Below are positions 25,130 through 34,640 of a DNA stretch of 49,710 nucleotides, piece by piece. The stretch comes from Cetobacterium sp. UBA6069 (GTDB lineage Bacteria; Fusobacteriota; Fusobacteriia; Fusobacteriales; Fusobacteriaceae). The DNA lies in contig DIXX01000047.1 of the NCBI GenBank assembly GCA_002428805.1, forward strand, positions 8,581 to 58,290, given 5' to 3'. Each line of letters opens with the position of its first letter. The first letter of the stretch is position 1. The notes under the pieces are model-generated. The model had not been told where the DNA came from and did not search any database. It saw only the letters and a program-made list of their open reading frames with translations. Both the position numbers and the translations under genes were made by a program.

Positions 25130-25768
25130 TTATAAGTTATTATTAACAAAATTTAAAATTTCATCTTTCTGAAGTTGAGAACTCTTTAAAATATTTTCTA
25201 GAGTATTTAGTGTTTCTTTTTTAAAGACTTCGTCACTTAATCCACCTAGATTTATTTTTACATTTAAAACTCCACCTTCAATTCCTGAATATAATAAAAT
25301 TGCTGCTACTCCTAAGTCTGTAATTGCATTTTTATTTCCATATTCTAATATAATTTTAACTAGACTTAAAGTTTTTTCTGAAATTTTACAAATCTGTAAT
25401 GGTGTTTCTATTGCTAACTTTAAATTTTCTTCAATTCTATCTTTTCTAAACTCTTTTTCCTCTTCTGTTTCTTTTGGCAACTTGTATGCTGCCATAACTA
25501 AATTGTAAGCCTCTGTATCTTTATCAATTAACTCTTCTAAAAGATATCTATATTTTTCCATCTCTTCAAAACTATTTTTAAACTTCTCTTGCTCCTCTAA
25601 TGGTAGTTCTTTATACTTTTTCTTATCAAAAGTTAAATGTGCTACCATTCTTCCTAAAGTACACCCTAAAGCTGAAATTAAAGCTGAAACCGATCCTCCA
25701 CCTGGTGCTGGACTTTTAGAATCTACTATATTTAAAAAATCCCGAACCGATAAATCTACTAACTTCAT
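25130..25768 (-). CDS. fchA: Formimidoyltetrahydrofolate cyclodeaminase
   Basis: 212 aa. It matches the cyclodeaminase domain family: PAPGGGSVSALISALG near the N-terminus (about 21-36) and the helical bundle with KDTEAYNLVMAAYKLP (about 98-113). It converts 5-formimino-THF to 5,10-methenyl-THF plus ammonia, the last step after FtcD. In mammals the two activities are fused; here they are separate genes. Last gene of the operon, 9 bp after hutI, with a GGGAGG ribosome-binding site. Confidence 0.92.
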   Translation of the reverse strand: MKLVDLSVRDFLNIVDSKSPAPGGGSVSALISALGCTLGRMVAHLTFDKKKYKELPLEEQEKFKNSFEEMEKYRYLLEELIDKDTEAYNLVMAAYKLPKETEEEKEFRKDRIEENLKLAIETPLQICKISEKTLSLVKIILEYGNKNAITDLGVAAILLYSGIEGGVLNVKINLGGLSDEVFKKETLNTLENILKSSQLQKDEILNFVNNNL

Positions 25769-25777
25769 TTTCCCTCC

Positions 25778-27025
25778 CTATTTTTTATAAACCAAACACC
25801 CGTTTTTAAAAACTTTACTCACATGGTTTATTCCAAAATGATACAAGATATACTCTATATTTTTAGAGTCAAAAATTACAAAATCCGCTTTTTTTCCCTC
25901 TTCTATAGAACCTATTCTTTTCTCTCTTCCCAAAGATTTTGCAGCATTTATTGTCACTGCTTTAAAGATCTCTTTAGGCTTCATTTTTAATTTTAAAGCT
26001 GCTATTTGCATTATAAGTTGTAAGTTTTCAGTTGGACAAGAACCTGGATTATAATCTGTTGAAAGAGCTACTTGCACTCCTTCATCTATCATTTTTCTAG
26101 CTGGAGCATAATCTTTACCTAAACTAAACGATGTTCCAGGTAAAAGATTTGCAATAACATTACTATTTTTCAAGGCCTGAATCCCCTCTTCACTTATTGC
26201 CATCAAATGATCTGCAGAATACATTCCAAACTCTTTTGCCAACTCTGCACCTTTTGTATTTTGAATCTCATCTGCATGAATTCTAAGTTTAAAACCATAT
26301 TTTTGTGCCTCAGAGTACATTTTTCTACTCTCTTCATTTGAAAAAACTCCCTCTTCACAAAATACATCGAAAAATTCTGCAAGCTCTCTCTCTTTTATCA
26401 CTGGTAACAACTCTATAACTTTTTGAATAAATCCTTCTCTATTGTCTTTATATTCCTCAGGCAATGCATGAGCTCCCATAAAAGTTGAAACTATATCAAC
26501 TTCTTGTTCTAATTTTAGCCTCTCATTTACTCTTAATTGCTTTAGCTCTGTTTCACTGTCTAATCCATATCCACTTTTAGATTCAACTGTTGTAACTCCA
26601 AAAGATAACATTCTTCTTAAACTCTTTTTTGCTGCACTTAAAAGTTCCTCTTCAGAGGCTGCGGCTGTAGCTTTCACACTACTTAAAATCCCACCACCTC
26701 TTTTTAAAATCTCTAAGTAAGGTACACCTGCAATTTTATCTAAAAACTCATTCTCTCTAGACCCGCCATGAACAAGATGAGTATGAGAATCAATCATTCC
26801 AGGCGTCACCACACACCCCTCTGCATCTATCAATTTTGTTGTAAATTTTATCAATCTAGATGGTACATCTCCAGATCCCACTGCCATTATTTCATTTCTA
26901 GAGACAACAATATATCCATTACTTAAAACTTCTATATTCTCCATTCTAGTTTCTCCATCTTTTACTGGCAACTCTTTTCCTGTAACTAATTGTCCTATGT
27001 TGTAAATTATCAAATCTGCTCCCAC
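25778..27025 (-). CDS. hutI: Imidazolonepropionase
   Basis: 415 aa, the standard length. An amidohydrolase-fold enzyme with the metal-binding DSHTHLVHGGSRENEF (about 80-95), FGVTTVESKSGYGLD, RIHADEIQNTKGAELA, and STDYNPGSCPTENLQ, all typical of HutI. It hydrolyses 4-imidazolone-5-propionate to N-formimino-L-glutamate, the substrate of FtcD encoded 18 bp upstream in the same transcript. The enzyme that makes its substrate, urocanase (HutU), is not encoded in this window. Confidence 0.95.
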   Translation of the reverse strand: MGADLIIYNIGQLVTGKELPVKDGETRMENIEVLSNGYIVVSRNEIMAVGSGDVPSRLIKFTTKLIDAEGCVVTPGMIDSHTHLVHGGSRENEFLDKIAGVPYLEILKRGGGILSSVKATAAASEEELLSAAKKSLRRMLSFGVTTVESKSGYGLDSETELKQLRVNERLKLEQEVDIVSTFMGAHALPEEYKDNREGFIQKVIELLPVIKERELAEFFDVFCEEGVFSNEESRKMYSEAQKYGFKLRIHADEIQNTKGAELAKEFGMYSADHLMAISEEGIQALKNSNVIANLLPGTSFSLGKDYAPARKMIDEGVQVALSTDYNPGSCPTENLQLIMQIAALKLKMKPKEIFKAVTINAAKSLGREKRIGSIEEGKKADFVIFDSKNIEYILYHFGINHVSKVFKNGCLVYKK

Positions 27026-27043
27026 ACTCTCACCTCATAAGTT

Positions 27044-27940
27044 CTACTTTAATAGTTCGTTTTCAATTATTTTTTCTACACTAAATCCTTCTAGACCTAA
27101 ATAATACTCTATCGAATCTGAAAGTGCTTCCATAGGAACAGCCCCTATTATTTCACTTCCGATAACGTTAACGCCATATCTTTTAGCTTCCATTTTAACG
27201 GTTTCAAAAACTCTGTAGATTGGATTTTTTTTAAAATCTTTTATATTCATAGTCACTTGAACAAATCCTTTTTCTTTTATTTCAGCTGGCCCAGCTTGAA
27301 TAAACTTAAATCCTCCACTTGAGAATCTAATAGCTTTTGAGATTTCTTTAGCGATATTTATATTAGTTGTGTCTAGATTAATATTATACGCAATAAGTGG
27401 CATTCTTCCTCCTACTGCTGTTACTCCTGCTGTAGGATGAGGTGCACGCTCTCCAAAATCTGGCTTCCATTCTTCTAATTTTAATTTCTCCCTCATACCT
27501 TCAAATTCACCTTTTCTTATAGATGGTAACGATACTCTATTCTGAGCTGTTGCTGATTCCTCATATAAGAAGATCGGGATATTGAATTTAGAGGATATTT
27601 TTTCTGCTACAACTTTTGAAATCTCTACACATTCAGCCATTGTAATCCCTTTTATTGGAATAAATGGAACTACATCAGTAGCTCCCATTCTTAAATGTTC
27701 TCCTCTTTGAACATTCATATCTATTAACTCTGCAGCAATACCTACAGACTCTACCACGGCCTCTATTACATCTTCAGGTTCACCTATAACAGTTATAACC
27801 GTTCTATTATAATCAGCATCTGGCTCACATCCCATAAATTTTATATTTTTATTTTTTTTAAATGGTGCAGCTATTTTTTCTATTTTTTCTAAATCTTTTC
27901 CTTCACTATAATTTGGAACACACTGAACTAACTTTTTCAC
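27044..27940 (-). CDS. ftcD: Glutamate formimidoyltransferase
   Basis: 298 aa, corresponding to the formiminotransferase part only, without the fused cyclodeaminase. Recognisable segments: QCVPNYSEGKD at the N-terminus, GATDVVPFIPIKG (about 107-119), FLYEESA, and AVGGRMPLIAYNINL. It transfers the formimino group from formiminoglutamate to tetrahydrofolate, releasing glutamate for fermentation. It lies between hutH and hutI with gaps of 14 and 18 bp. A GGGGG-type ribosome-binding site precedes the ATG. Confidence 0.94.
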   Translation of the reverse strand: MKKLVQCVPNYSEGKDLEKIEKIAAPFKKNKNIKFMGCEPDADYNRTVITVIGEPEDVIEAVVESVGIAAELIDMNVQRGEHLRMGATDVVPFIPIKGITMAECVEISKVVAEKISSKFNIPIFLYEESATAQNRVSLPSIRKGEFEGMREKLKLEEWKPDFGERAPHPTAGVTAVGGRMPLIAYNINLDTTNINIAKEISKAIRFSSGGFKFIQAGPAEIKEKGFVQVTMNIKDFKKNPIYRVFETVKMEAKRYGVNVIGSEIIGAVPMEALSDSIEYYLGLEGFSVEKIIENELLK

Positions 27941-27954
27941 ACTTATACCCCCAA

Positions 27955-29487
27955 TTATATTTTTAGTTTACCTACATTTTCCTCAACTTTTTCTACAATC
28001 TTATTAGTTTTAATTAATTCCTCTACCTTTTCTATATCAATATACATCACTCTATCTTTATCATAAAATTCTACAACTTCACGCACTAAAGTATGAGCTT
28101 CATTCGTTCCTTTTCCTAATTTTTGAACATCTCTTAAATCTATTCCCTGACACGCTGCTAAAATTTCCATAGCTACAACTTTTCTAACATTTCCTAATAT
28201 CTCTGCTGCTTTTCTTGCTGCTATTGTTCCCATCGATACATGGTCCTCTTGATTTGCTGATGATGGAATAGAATCTACAGATGCAGGGTGAGCTAGCACC
28301 TTATTTTCTGAAACTAATGATGCTGCACTATATTGAACTATCATAAATCCTGAATTTACTCCACCATTTTCTACTAAAAATGCAGGTAATCCATTATTAA
28401 GGGACGGGTTAACCAATCTTTCAAGTCTTCTTTCAGACATATTAGCCATCTCAGCAAGAGCTATTCCTAAGAAGTCAAATGGTAATGCCATAGGTTGTCC
28501 GTGGAAATTTCCTCCTGATAAAACCTCATTCTCTGTTGGGAAAATAATTGGATTATCTGTCACAGCATTCATCTCTATCTCTACTTTTTCTTTTATATAA
28601 TTCAGTGCATCTTTACTTGCTCCATGAACTTGTGGTGTACATCTAAGAGAGTATGGATCTTGAACTCTTAACTCTCCCTGTTTAGTTATTGAAGAGCTGC
28701 TCTTTAAAATTTTATTGATATTTTTTGCTGTATTAATTTGTCCAGAGTGACCTCTTACTTCTTGAATTTTTGGATCAAAAGCACATATTATTCCTCTAAG
28801 AGCCTCCATAGATAAACTTGCTGCAACATCCAAATGTTTCATTAAGTTTATTGCATCGTAAGTTACATGTGCTCCTACCGATGTCATAACTTGAGTTCCA
28901 TTTATTAAAGCTAACCCCTCTTTTGATGACAGTTCTTTTATCGGCTTTAGTTTCGCTTTTTTCAAAGCTGTTTCACCCTCATAAAGAACATCCTTATAAT
29001 ATGCTTTTCCAAGTCCTAACATAACTAAAACCATATGAGATAGTGGTGCTAAATCTCCCGATGCACCCAAAGATCCCTTTTCAGGTATATAAGGAGTTAC
29101 ACCTTTATTTAGCATATCGACTAATAAATCCACAACTTTTTGACGTATTCCTGAATATCCTTGAATTAGGTTATTTACTCTCAATAACATAATTCCTCTA
29201 GACACATCTATCGGCAATGGATTTCCAACTCCACAAGCATGACTAATTATAAGGTTTTTTTGTAAAGTTGCTGTTTCATCTTTAGATATAACTTTGTCTG
29301 AAAATTTTCCAAATCCTGTTGTTATTCCATAAGAAACTTTTCCCTCTTCAACATAATCTTCAACTAATTTTCTCGCTTTAGCTATTTTTTCTTTAGCTTC
29401 ATCTGAAATTTTTACTACATAACCCCCTCTTGTTACATTGATTAAATCTTCTAAAGTTAGTTTTCTGTTCCCCATTAGTAGTTCCAA
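27955..29487 (-). CDS. hutH: Histidine ammonia-lyase
   Basis: 510 aa with a TTG start at 29487. TTG is preferred over the ATG four codons on because AAAGGAGG lies 10 bp before it and the resulting ELLMGNRKLTLEDL aligns with the ELVLDGNSLTLEDL-type N-terminus of the family. The Ala-Ser-Gly triad that forms the MIO electrophile is at 142-144 (GASGDLAPL), and YGITTGFG, GNFHGQP, SSANQEDHVSMG and the C-terminal region are typical. It deaminates histidine to urocanate. It follows the permease gene by 17 bp in the hut operon. Urocanase is not adjacent, which is unusual. Confidence 0.95.
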   Translation of the reverse strand: MELLMGNRKLTLEDLINVTRGGYVVKISDEAKEKIAKARKLVEDYVEEGKVSYGITTGFGKFSDKVISKDETATLQKNLIISHACGVGNPLPIDVSRGIMLLRVNNLIQGYSGIRQKVVDLLVDMLNKGVTPYIPEKGSLGASGDLAPLSHMVLVMLGLGKAYYKDVLYEGETALKKAKLKPIKELSSKEGLALINGTQVMTSVGAHVTYDAINLMKHLDVAASLSMEALRGIICAFDPKIQEVRGHSGQINTAKNINKILKSSSSITKQGELRVQDPYSLRCTPQVHGASKDALNYIKEKVEIEMNAVTDNPIIFPTENEVLSGGNFHGQPMALPFDFLGIALAEMANMSERRLERLVNPSLNNGLPAFLVENGGVNSGFMIVQYSAASLVSENKVLAHPASVDSIPSSANQEDHVSMGTIAARKAAEILGNVRKVVAMEILAACQGIDLRDVQKLGKGTNEAHTLVREVVEFYDKDRVMYIDIEKVEELIKTNKIVEKVEENVGKLKI

Positions 29488-29504
29488 ATTAATCCTGCCT
29501 CCTT

Positions 29505-30803
29505 TTAGAATAGTACTCCCCCAATAACACCTGCTATTATTAGAGGTATATTATAATGTATGAATGTTGGAATACATGTATCCCTTATATGATCATGCTG
29601 TCCGTCAGCATTTAATCCCGCTGTTGGTCCTAAAGTTGAATCTGAAGCTGGTGAACCTGCATCTCCTAAAGCTCCTGCACATGCAATTAAACATATTGTT
29701 CCTAACGGAGAAATTCCAAGCTCTATACATAAAGGTACATAAATTGCTGCTAAGATAGGTATTGTTCCAAATGATGTTCCAATTCCCATTGTTACAAAAA
29801 GTCCAACTAGTAGCATTACAAATGCTCCTAAAAACTTACTTCCTCCTACAACACCTACAACGCCTTGAACTAATGGTGCTATCGCTCCTGTTTCTCTAAT
29901 TACACTTCCATATCCTGCTGCTACAAGCATAATAAAAGCTATCAATCCCATTATACCAATACCACCACTAACCAAGTTATCTATGTCGCTCCACTTTATA
30001 ACTTTTGTCGCCACCATAAACGCTATTGCTACAATCGCTCCTAGTGGTAAAGAGCCTGTATAAAGTTGAATTCCAAAAGCTATTATTGCTGAAACTAGAG
30101 TATACCAATGTTTTAATTCCATTTTTTCAGGAATATCCTCTGTCATTCCTCCAACTGTTAAATCTTTATACTCTCTTGGCTTGCTGTATGTAACAAAAAC
30201 TGCAATTAGAAGTCCAATAAACATCGCTACTCCTAAAATCCAAGTTGATTGCCAAACTTGACTCAATTCAACATTTAGTCCGTTGCTTACAATTTGATCT
30301 CTTATTATTCCATGGAAAATTAATCCAAACCCAACTGGAAGAACAATATATGGCATCTTTAATCCAAATGTTAAAGAACAAGCCATACCTCTTCTATCCA
30401 TTTTTAATTCGTCCATTAACTTTAATAATGGCGGAATTAAGATTGGAATAAATGCTATATGAACTGGAATTAAATTTTGAGAAAATGATGCAATTAGAGC
30501 TACAATAAGTGCTAAAATCCATTTTTTACCACTCACTATTTTCGATATCTTTTTCGATAACAGTGCTGCTACTCCAGTACTATTTATAGCTACAGCTAGA
30601 GTTCCTAAAAGAATATAGCTCAAAGCTGTTTCTGAGTTACCACCCATTCCACCTATCAATGTTTTCATTGTTTCATTGATACCTATTCCTGAACTCACAC
30701 CTGCCACCAAAGCTGCCACTAAAATTGCTAGAATTACATTTAACTTTAATAAACTAAGTAGGATCATAGTAGTAACTGAAAGTATTACTGGATTAAAAAT
30801 CAT
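29505..30803 (-). CDS. NhaC/YuiF-type transporter, probable histidine permease
   Basis: 432 aa with about 11-12 transmembrane segments. It belongs to the Na+/H+ antiporter-like family to which YuiF, a predicted histidine transporter, belongs: NLIPVHIAFIPILIPPLL, MGIGTSFGTIPILAAIYVPL and a conserved C-terminal GALGDAGSPASDSTLGPTAGL (about 384-404, cut by position). Being first in the operon with hutH, ftcD, hutI and fchA, it very likely imports histidine. The promoter and a palindromic operator lie 60-80 bp upstream. GGGAGGG precedes the ATG. Confidence 0.82.
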   Translation of the reverse strand: MIFNPVILSVTTMILLSLLKLNVILAILVAALVAGVSSGIGINETMKTLIGGMGGNSETALSYILLGTLAVAINSTGVAALLSKKISKIVSGKKWILALIVALIASFSQNLIPVHIAFIPILIPPLLKLMDELKMDRRGMACSLTFGLKMPYIVLPVGFGLIFHGIIRDQIVSNGLNVELSQVWQSTWILGVAMFIGLLIAVFVTYSKPREYKDLTVGGMTEDIPEKMELKHWYTLVSAIIAFGIQLYTGSLPLGAIVAIAFMVATKVIKWSDIDNLVSGGIGIMGLIAFIMLVAAGYGSVIRETGAIAPLVQGVVGVVGGSKFLGAFVMLLVGLFVTMGIGTSFGTIPILAAIYVPLCIELGISPLGTICLIACAGALGDAGSPASDSTLGPTAGLNADGQHDHIRDTCIPTFIHYNIPLIIAGVIGGVLF

Positions 30804-30858
30804 AATTGCCCTCCCGTTTAATTTTTTAACTTCAATTTCAATATTCTAAGTGGTATTA

Positions 30859-30887
30859 ATATTACCTCACATATATAGTGAAGTCAA
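30859..30887 (-). promoter_or_regulatory. hut operon promoter with embedded palindromic operator
   Basis: On the minus strand, TTGACT (complement of 30882-30887), exactly 17 bp, and TAATAT (complement of 30859-30864). The spacer contains TCAC-ATATATA-GTGA (30867-30881), a 15-bp dyad between the -35 and -10 boxes, where a bound repressor would block RNA polymerase. No hut regulator gene is in the window. Confidence 0.65.
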
Positions 30888-30900
30888 TAGCAATAAATAA

Positions 30901-30941
30901 AAAATCCCTCATTAATATTTTTTATATTAGTAAGGGATTTT
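30901..30941 (-). terminator. Intrinsic terminator of the hydEGF operon
   Basis: On the minus strand the arms AAAATCCCT and AGGGATTTT (30933-30941 and 30901-30909) close a long stem that continues with A/T pairs and two mismatches, followed by TTATTTATT. It ends the transcript 4 bp after hydF. Confidence 0.8.
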
Positions 30942-30944
30942 AAA

Positions 30945-32132
30945 CTATTTAAATATTTCTAGAGATTTATCCAAAATCCCTGTTACTTCTGCTATAACTA
31001 AACCATAATTTGTGATAGGTACATTTAAACTCATCGATTCATCAATTCTACTTTGCATAAGCTTTTTATTTATCATGCAAGCACCACAGTGAATTACCAA
31101 AGAGTATTTAGAAAGATCTTCTGGAAAGTCTTTTCCTCCCATGAAATCGAACTCAATCTCTTTTCCACAATAGTTTCTTACTAACTTTGGAATCTTCACT
31201 CTTCCAATGTCCTCATGAGATGTGTTATGTGTACAAGTTTCCGCTATCAGTATTCTATCTCCGTGGTTTAAACTTTTTAACTTTTTAACTCCTCTAACTA
31301 AATCATTTAAGTCTCCTTTTTGTCTAGCAAAAAGTATTGAAAAGCTTGTGAGTTTAGCTCGATTATCTAAAATCTTATCTACATTTTTGAAAGCTTGAGA
31401 ATCAGTTATAACTAAATCGATATCTTTTATATCGTCTAGTGCACTTTGAAGTTCTGTGTCTCTTACTACATAACTTTTTATTCCATGATCAAGACACTCT
31501 CTTAAAAGTTGAACTTGTGGAAGAATCAGACGTCCTTTTGGTGCTTCAGAGTCCACTGGAACTACCATTATAACTTTTCCATTATAAGGAACTAAATCTC
31601 CTAAAAGTTTTGGTTCCTCATTTTCTTTTTGAATCTCTTTTAAAATTTCATTTTTTAAATTTAAAATACTGCTTCTCTCTTTTGTCGAAACAAAAATAGC
31701 CTTTGGAAAAATCTTTTTTATTGTAGATTTCATTTCCTCTGTCAACAAATCAGATTTATTTAATATCAATTGAAATGGAATATTATATTTTTTAAATTGA
31801 ATCTCTTGATCTTTATAAAACGCCATATCAATTTTTGTAGCATCCATAACTAATAAAGCAAAATCAGTTCTTTTTAGTTCTTCTAAACTTTTTTTTACTC
31901 TTAATCTACCTAAAGGTGTATTATCCTCTAAACCAGCTGTATCTATAAAAAGAACTGGCCCAAACGGTAAAAACTCCATAGCTTTTGTCACAGAATCCGT
32001 AGTTGTTCCTTCAATCTCTGAAACTATAGATATATCTTGTTCTGTTATAGCATTTAATAGAGAGGATTTTCCAGAGTTTGTTTTACCAAAAATTCCTATG
32101 TGTAATCTATTTGAATTGGGTGTATTTTTCAT
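30945..32132 (-). CDS. hydF: [FeFe]-hydrogenase H-cluster maturation GTPase HydF
   Basis: 395 aa. N-terminal GTPase with G1 GKTNSGKSS (about 16-24), G3 DTAGLED and G4 NKSD; then a dimerisation domain, and a C-terminal [4Fe-4S] domain with CTHN and HCGAC motifs matching the HydF signature CxH...HCxxC. HydF is the scaffold on which the 2Fe subcluster is assembled before transfer to HydA. Last gene of the asnA-hydE-hydG-hydF series, 11 bp after hydG. Confidence 0.95.
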   Translation of the reverse strand: MKNTPNSNRLHIGIFGKTNSGKSSLLNAITEQDISIVSEIEGTTTDSVTKAMEFLPFGPVLFIDTAGLEDNTPLGRLRVKKSLEELKRTDFALLVMDATKIDMAFYKDQEIQFKKYNIPFQLILNKSDLLTEEMKSTIKKIFPKAIFVSTKERSSILNLKNEILKEIQKENEEPKLLGDLVPYNGKVIMVVPVDSEAPKGRLILPQVQLLRECLDHGIKSYVVRDTELQSALDDIKDIDLVITDSQAFKNVDKILDNRAKLTSFSILFARQKGDLNDLVRGVKKLKSLNHGDRILIAETCTHNTSHEDIGRVKIPKLVRNYCGKEIEFDFMGGKDFPEDLSKYSLVIHCGACMINKKLMQSRIDESMSLNVPITNYGLVIAEVTGILDKSLEIFK

Positions 32133-32143
32133 AGTAACTCCTT

Positions 32144-33535
32144 CTAAAGATATAAATCTCTCTCTCCATTTTTTATTTTTTCTAATTTTTCAACTGTCAT
32201 TTTTTTTATATCATCTCTAACGAGATTTTTTAGCTCTCTTTCTATAACATCTTCAACTTTTTCTGTTAACTCTTTATCACCATAATCCATTGCATACTCC
32301 ATTAAAGTTAATAGAGCATTTGGTGAACATACATTTTGAATATTTCCACTTTTAGCTAACTGCATAAATCTATCTCCAGTTCTTCCCATTCTATAGCACG
32401 CTGTGCAGTAGCTTGGTACACAATCTGAATCTAACAGTTCTTTTAAAACTTCTAAAGGAGTTCTGTGATCGGCTAATTCAAACTGAGTTCTCGTTTTCCC
32501 CTCTTCTCTATCTGTATATCCTCCAACATCAGCCGACGATCCTGCACTCACTTGCGATATTCCATATTTTATAAGCTCTCTTCTAAGTTCGGCAGTCTCT
32601 CTAGTTGATAAAATCATTCCTGTAAATGGAACTGCTAGTCTTATAATAGCAACAATATTTCTAAAAGTATCATCATCGATTGCATCTGGATAATCCTCTA
32701 AATTCATACCATCAGCTTTTTTTATTCTTGGAACAGATACCGTATGGAAACCTACTCCGTACTCTTTTTCTAAATGCTCATTATGCAGCATAAGACCTAT
32801 TATCTCATATTTATAATCAGCTAATCCAAATAAAACTCCAGCACCAACATCATCAATTCCAGCTTCCATAGCTCTATTAAAAGCAGTTAAATGATATTCA
32901 TAGTCACCTTTTAAGCATTTCGGATGAACTCTTTCATAAGTTGGCTTATGATAAGTCTCTTGGAAAAGAATATATGTTCCTATATCTGCGTCTTTTAATT
33001 TTTTATAATTTTCCACACTTGTAGCAGCTATATTCACATTTATTCTTCTGATTGAGCCATTCTCAAATTTTGTAGTGTAAACAGCGTCAATTGCATCTAA
33101 AGTATACTCGATTGGAGTATTAACTGGATCCTCTCCTAATTCTAAAGCCAACCTTTTATGACCCATCTTCTCTAAAAGCCTTACCTCGTTTTGAATCTGT
33201 TCTCTTGAAAGCTTTTTTCTTTCAAATTTATTCTCTCTTTTATAACCACAATATGTGCAGTTATTTACACAATAATCACTCACATAAAGTGGGGCAAATA
33301 CAACAATTCTATTTCCATATATTGATTTTTTTAACTCTCCAGCGATCTCATAAAGCTTTCTTTTTTGCTTCTCATCTTTTATTTCTAAAAGAGATGCTAC
33401 CTCTTTATGAGTTAATCCCTCTTTATTTTTAGCTTTATTCAGAACTCTTTCAATCTCTTCATAACTAGTATTCTTTGAATTTTTTAATAAGTTTTCGATA
33501 TATTCCTGATCAATAAAGTTTATTTTCTTTTCCAT
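32144..33535 (-). CDS. hydG: [FeFe]-hydrogenase maturase HydG (radical SAM tyrosine lyase)
   Basis: 463 aa. The radical SAM motif C-x3-C-x2-C is visible in YCVNNCTYCGYKR (about 92-102), and the C-terminal auxiliary cluster motif in YCTACYRMGRTGDRF with a further Cys 22 residues on (NVCSP). HydG cleaves tyrosine to p-cresol and dehydroglycine and yields the CO and CN ligands of the H-cluster. The gene start overlaps the end of hydE by 16 bp, so translation is probably coupled. Confidence 0.95.
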   Translation of the reverse strand: MEKKINFIDQEYIENLLKNSKNTSYEEIERVLNKAKNKEGLTHKEVASLLEIKDEKQKRKLYEIAGELKKSIYGNRIVVFAPLYVSDYCVNNCTYCGYKRENKFERKKLSREQIQNEVRLLEKMGHKRLALELGEDPVNTPIEYTLDAIDAVYTTKFENGSIRRINVNIAATSVENYKKLKDADIGTYILFQETYHKPTYERVHPKCLKGDYEYHLTAFNRAMEAGIDDVGAGVLFGLADYKYEIIGLMLHNEHLEKEYGVGFHTVSVPRIKKADGMNLEDYPDAIDDDTFRNIVAIIRLAVPFTGMILSTRETAELRRELIKYGISQVSAGSSADVGGYTDREEGKTRTQFELADHRTPLEVLKELLDSDCVPSYCTACYRMGRTGDRFMQLAKSGNIQNVCSPNALLTLMEYAMDYGDKELTEKVEDVIERELKNLVRDDIKKMTVEKLEKIKNGERDLYL

Positions 33536-34566
33536 CTGATATTATCTCCTCTTGTTAGTATTGGTTCAAATCCTGCTTCTATAACTCCACTTTCTATTCT
33601 TACTTTCTCTTCTGCTGATTCCTTTCCAGAAAAAACTTTTCCATTATAAAGGGCATATTTTTTTCTGTACTCCATTGGAGAAAGATTTGGCATAATTACA
33701 TTCGCTCCAGCTCGGAATCCTTTTTCTCTACCTTTTGGATCTATTGTTCCTAAGGCTGTAGTCGCTGGTAATAATACATCTGGTAGCAGTAATCTTATAA
33801 CTGCAAGAAGTGTTATTGTGTCATATGCCGTTCCACCTTTTTCATTTTTTAAAGGTGTATCTTCATGAGGTATAAAAGGTCCAATTCCTACCATGTGAGG
33901 TTTTAGTTCTTTTAAAAATATTAAATCTTTTGCATAATCTTTCATTGTTAATCCAGGCAATCCTATTAAAAACCCGCTTCCTACTTGATACCCAATCTCT
34001 TTAAGAGTTCTTAAACAGTTTTTTCTATTCTTTAAGGACATTTTTGGATGTAATTCTTCATATAATTTTTCATTCACAGTTTCATGTCTTAAAAGATACC
34101 TATCAGCACCAGCTTCATAGAGTCTTCTAAAAGATTTTTCTCCTCTCTCTCCTAAAGAAAGAGTAATAGCTATATCTGGATATTCACTTTTTAAAGTCTT
34201 TATTATCTCTTCTAAAAGTTCATCTGTAAAATAACTATCCTCTCCCCCTTGGAAAACAAAAGTTCTATATCCTAATAAATATCCTCTGTGACAAGAGTCT
34301 AATATCTCGTTTTTAGATAATCTATATCTACTAGCTCTACAGTTAGATGCTCTGATTCCACAGTAAAAACAATCACATTTACAGATATTAGATATCTCTA
34401 TCAATCCTCTAAAAAAAACTGTTTTTCCATAGTTTTCTGCTCTAACTTCATAAGCTTTATCTATTAGATAATCTCTATCATCTTCATTTAAATTACAAAG
34501 TAGTTCTTCTAACTCAGATTGAGTTAAACTATTACTCTCGTATAACCTATCTATTAAATACCTCAT
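33520..34566 (-). CDS. hydE: [FeFe]-hydrogenase maturase HydE (radical SAM)
   Basis: 348 aa. The radical SAM cluster motif is NICKCDCFYCGIR (Cys at C-x3-C-x2-C), followed by FQGGEDSYFTDE, the SAM-binding GGED-like motif, and GFLIGLPG and GPFIPHEDTPL, typical of HydE. The enzyme supplies an intermediate for the azadithiolate-bridged 2Fe unit. GGAGG lies 6 bp before the ATG. The 74-bp gap to asnA contains a palindrome over a TATAAT box (34581-34606). Confidence 0.95.
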   Translation of the reverse strand: MRYLIDRLYESNSLTQSELEELLCNLNEDDRDYLIDKAYEVRAENYGKTVFFRGLIEISNICKCDCFYCGIRASNCRASRYRLSKNEILDSCHRGYLLGYRTFVFQGGEDSYFTDELLEEIIKTLKSEYPDIAITLSLGERGEKSFRRLYEAGADRYLLRHETVNEKLYEELHPKMSLKNRKNCLRTLKEIGYQVGSGFLIGLPGLTMKDYAKDLIFLKELKPHMVGIGPFIPHEDTPLKNEKGGTAYDTITLLAVIRLLLPDVLLPATTALGTIDPKGREKGFRAGANVIMPNLSPMEYRKKYALYNGKVFSGKESAEEKVRIESGVIEAGFEPILTRGDNIRWKRK

Positions 34567-34580
34567 CTCCCACCTCCAAA

Positions 34581-34606
34581 AGTATATAACATCTCAATTA
34601 TATACT
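34581..34606. promoter_or_regulatory. Palindrome between asnA and hydE (hairpin or operator over a -10 box)
   Basis: AGTATATAA (34581-34589) and its complement (34598-34606) flank an 8-bp loop. On the minus strand a TATAAT (complement of 34597-34602) lies within it, with a poor -35 (TTCATT, complement of 34620-34625) 17 bp upstream. It could be a regulated hydE promoter, or a weak hairpin between cistrons. No T run follows, so a full terminator is unlikely. Confidence 0.4.
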
Positions 34607-34640
34607 CTTTTGCTCCAGAAATGAAGTTATATTTTAGTTT

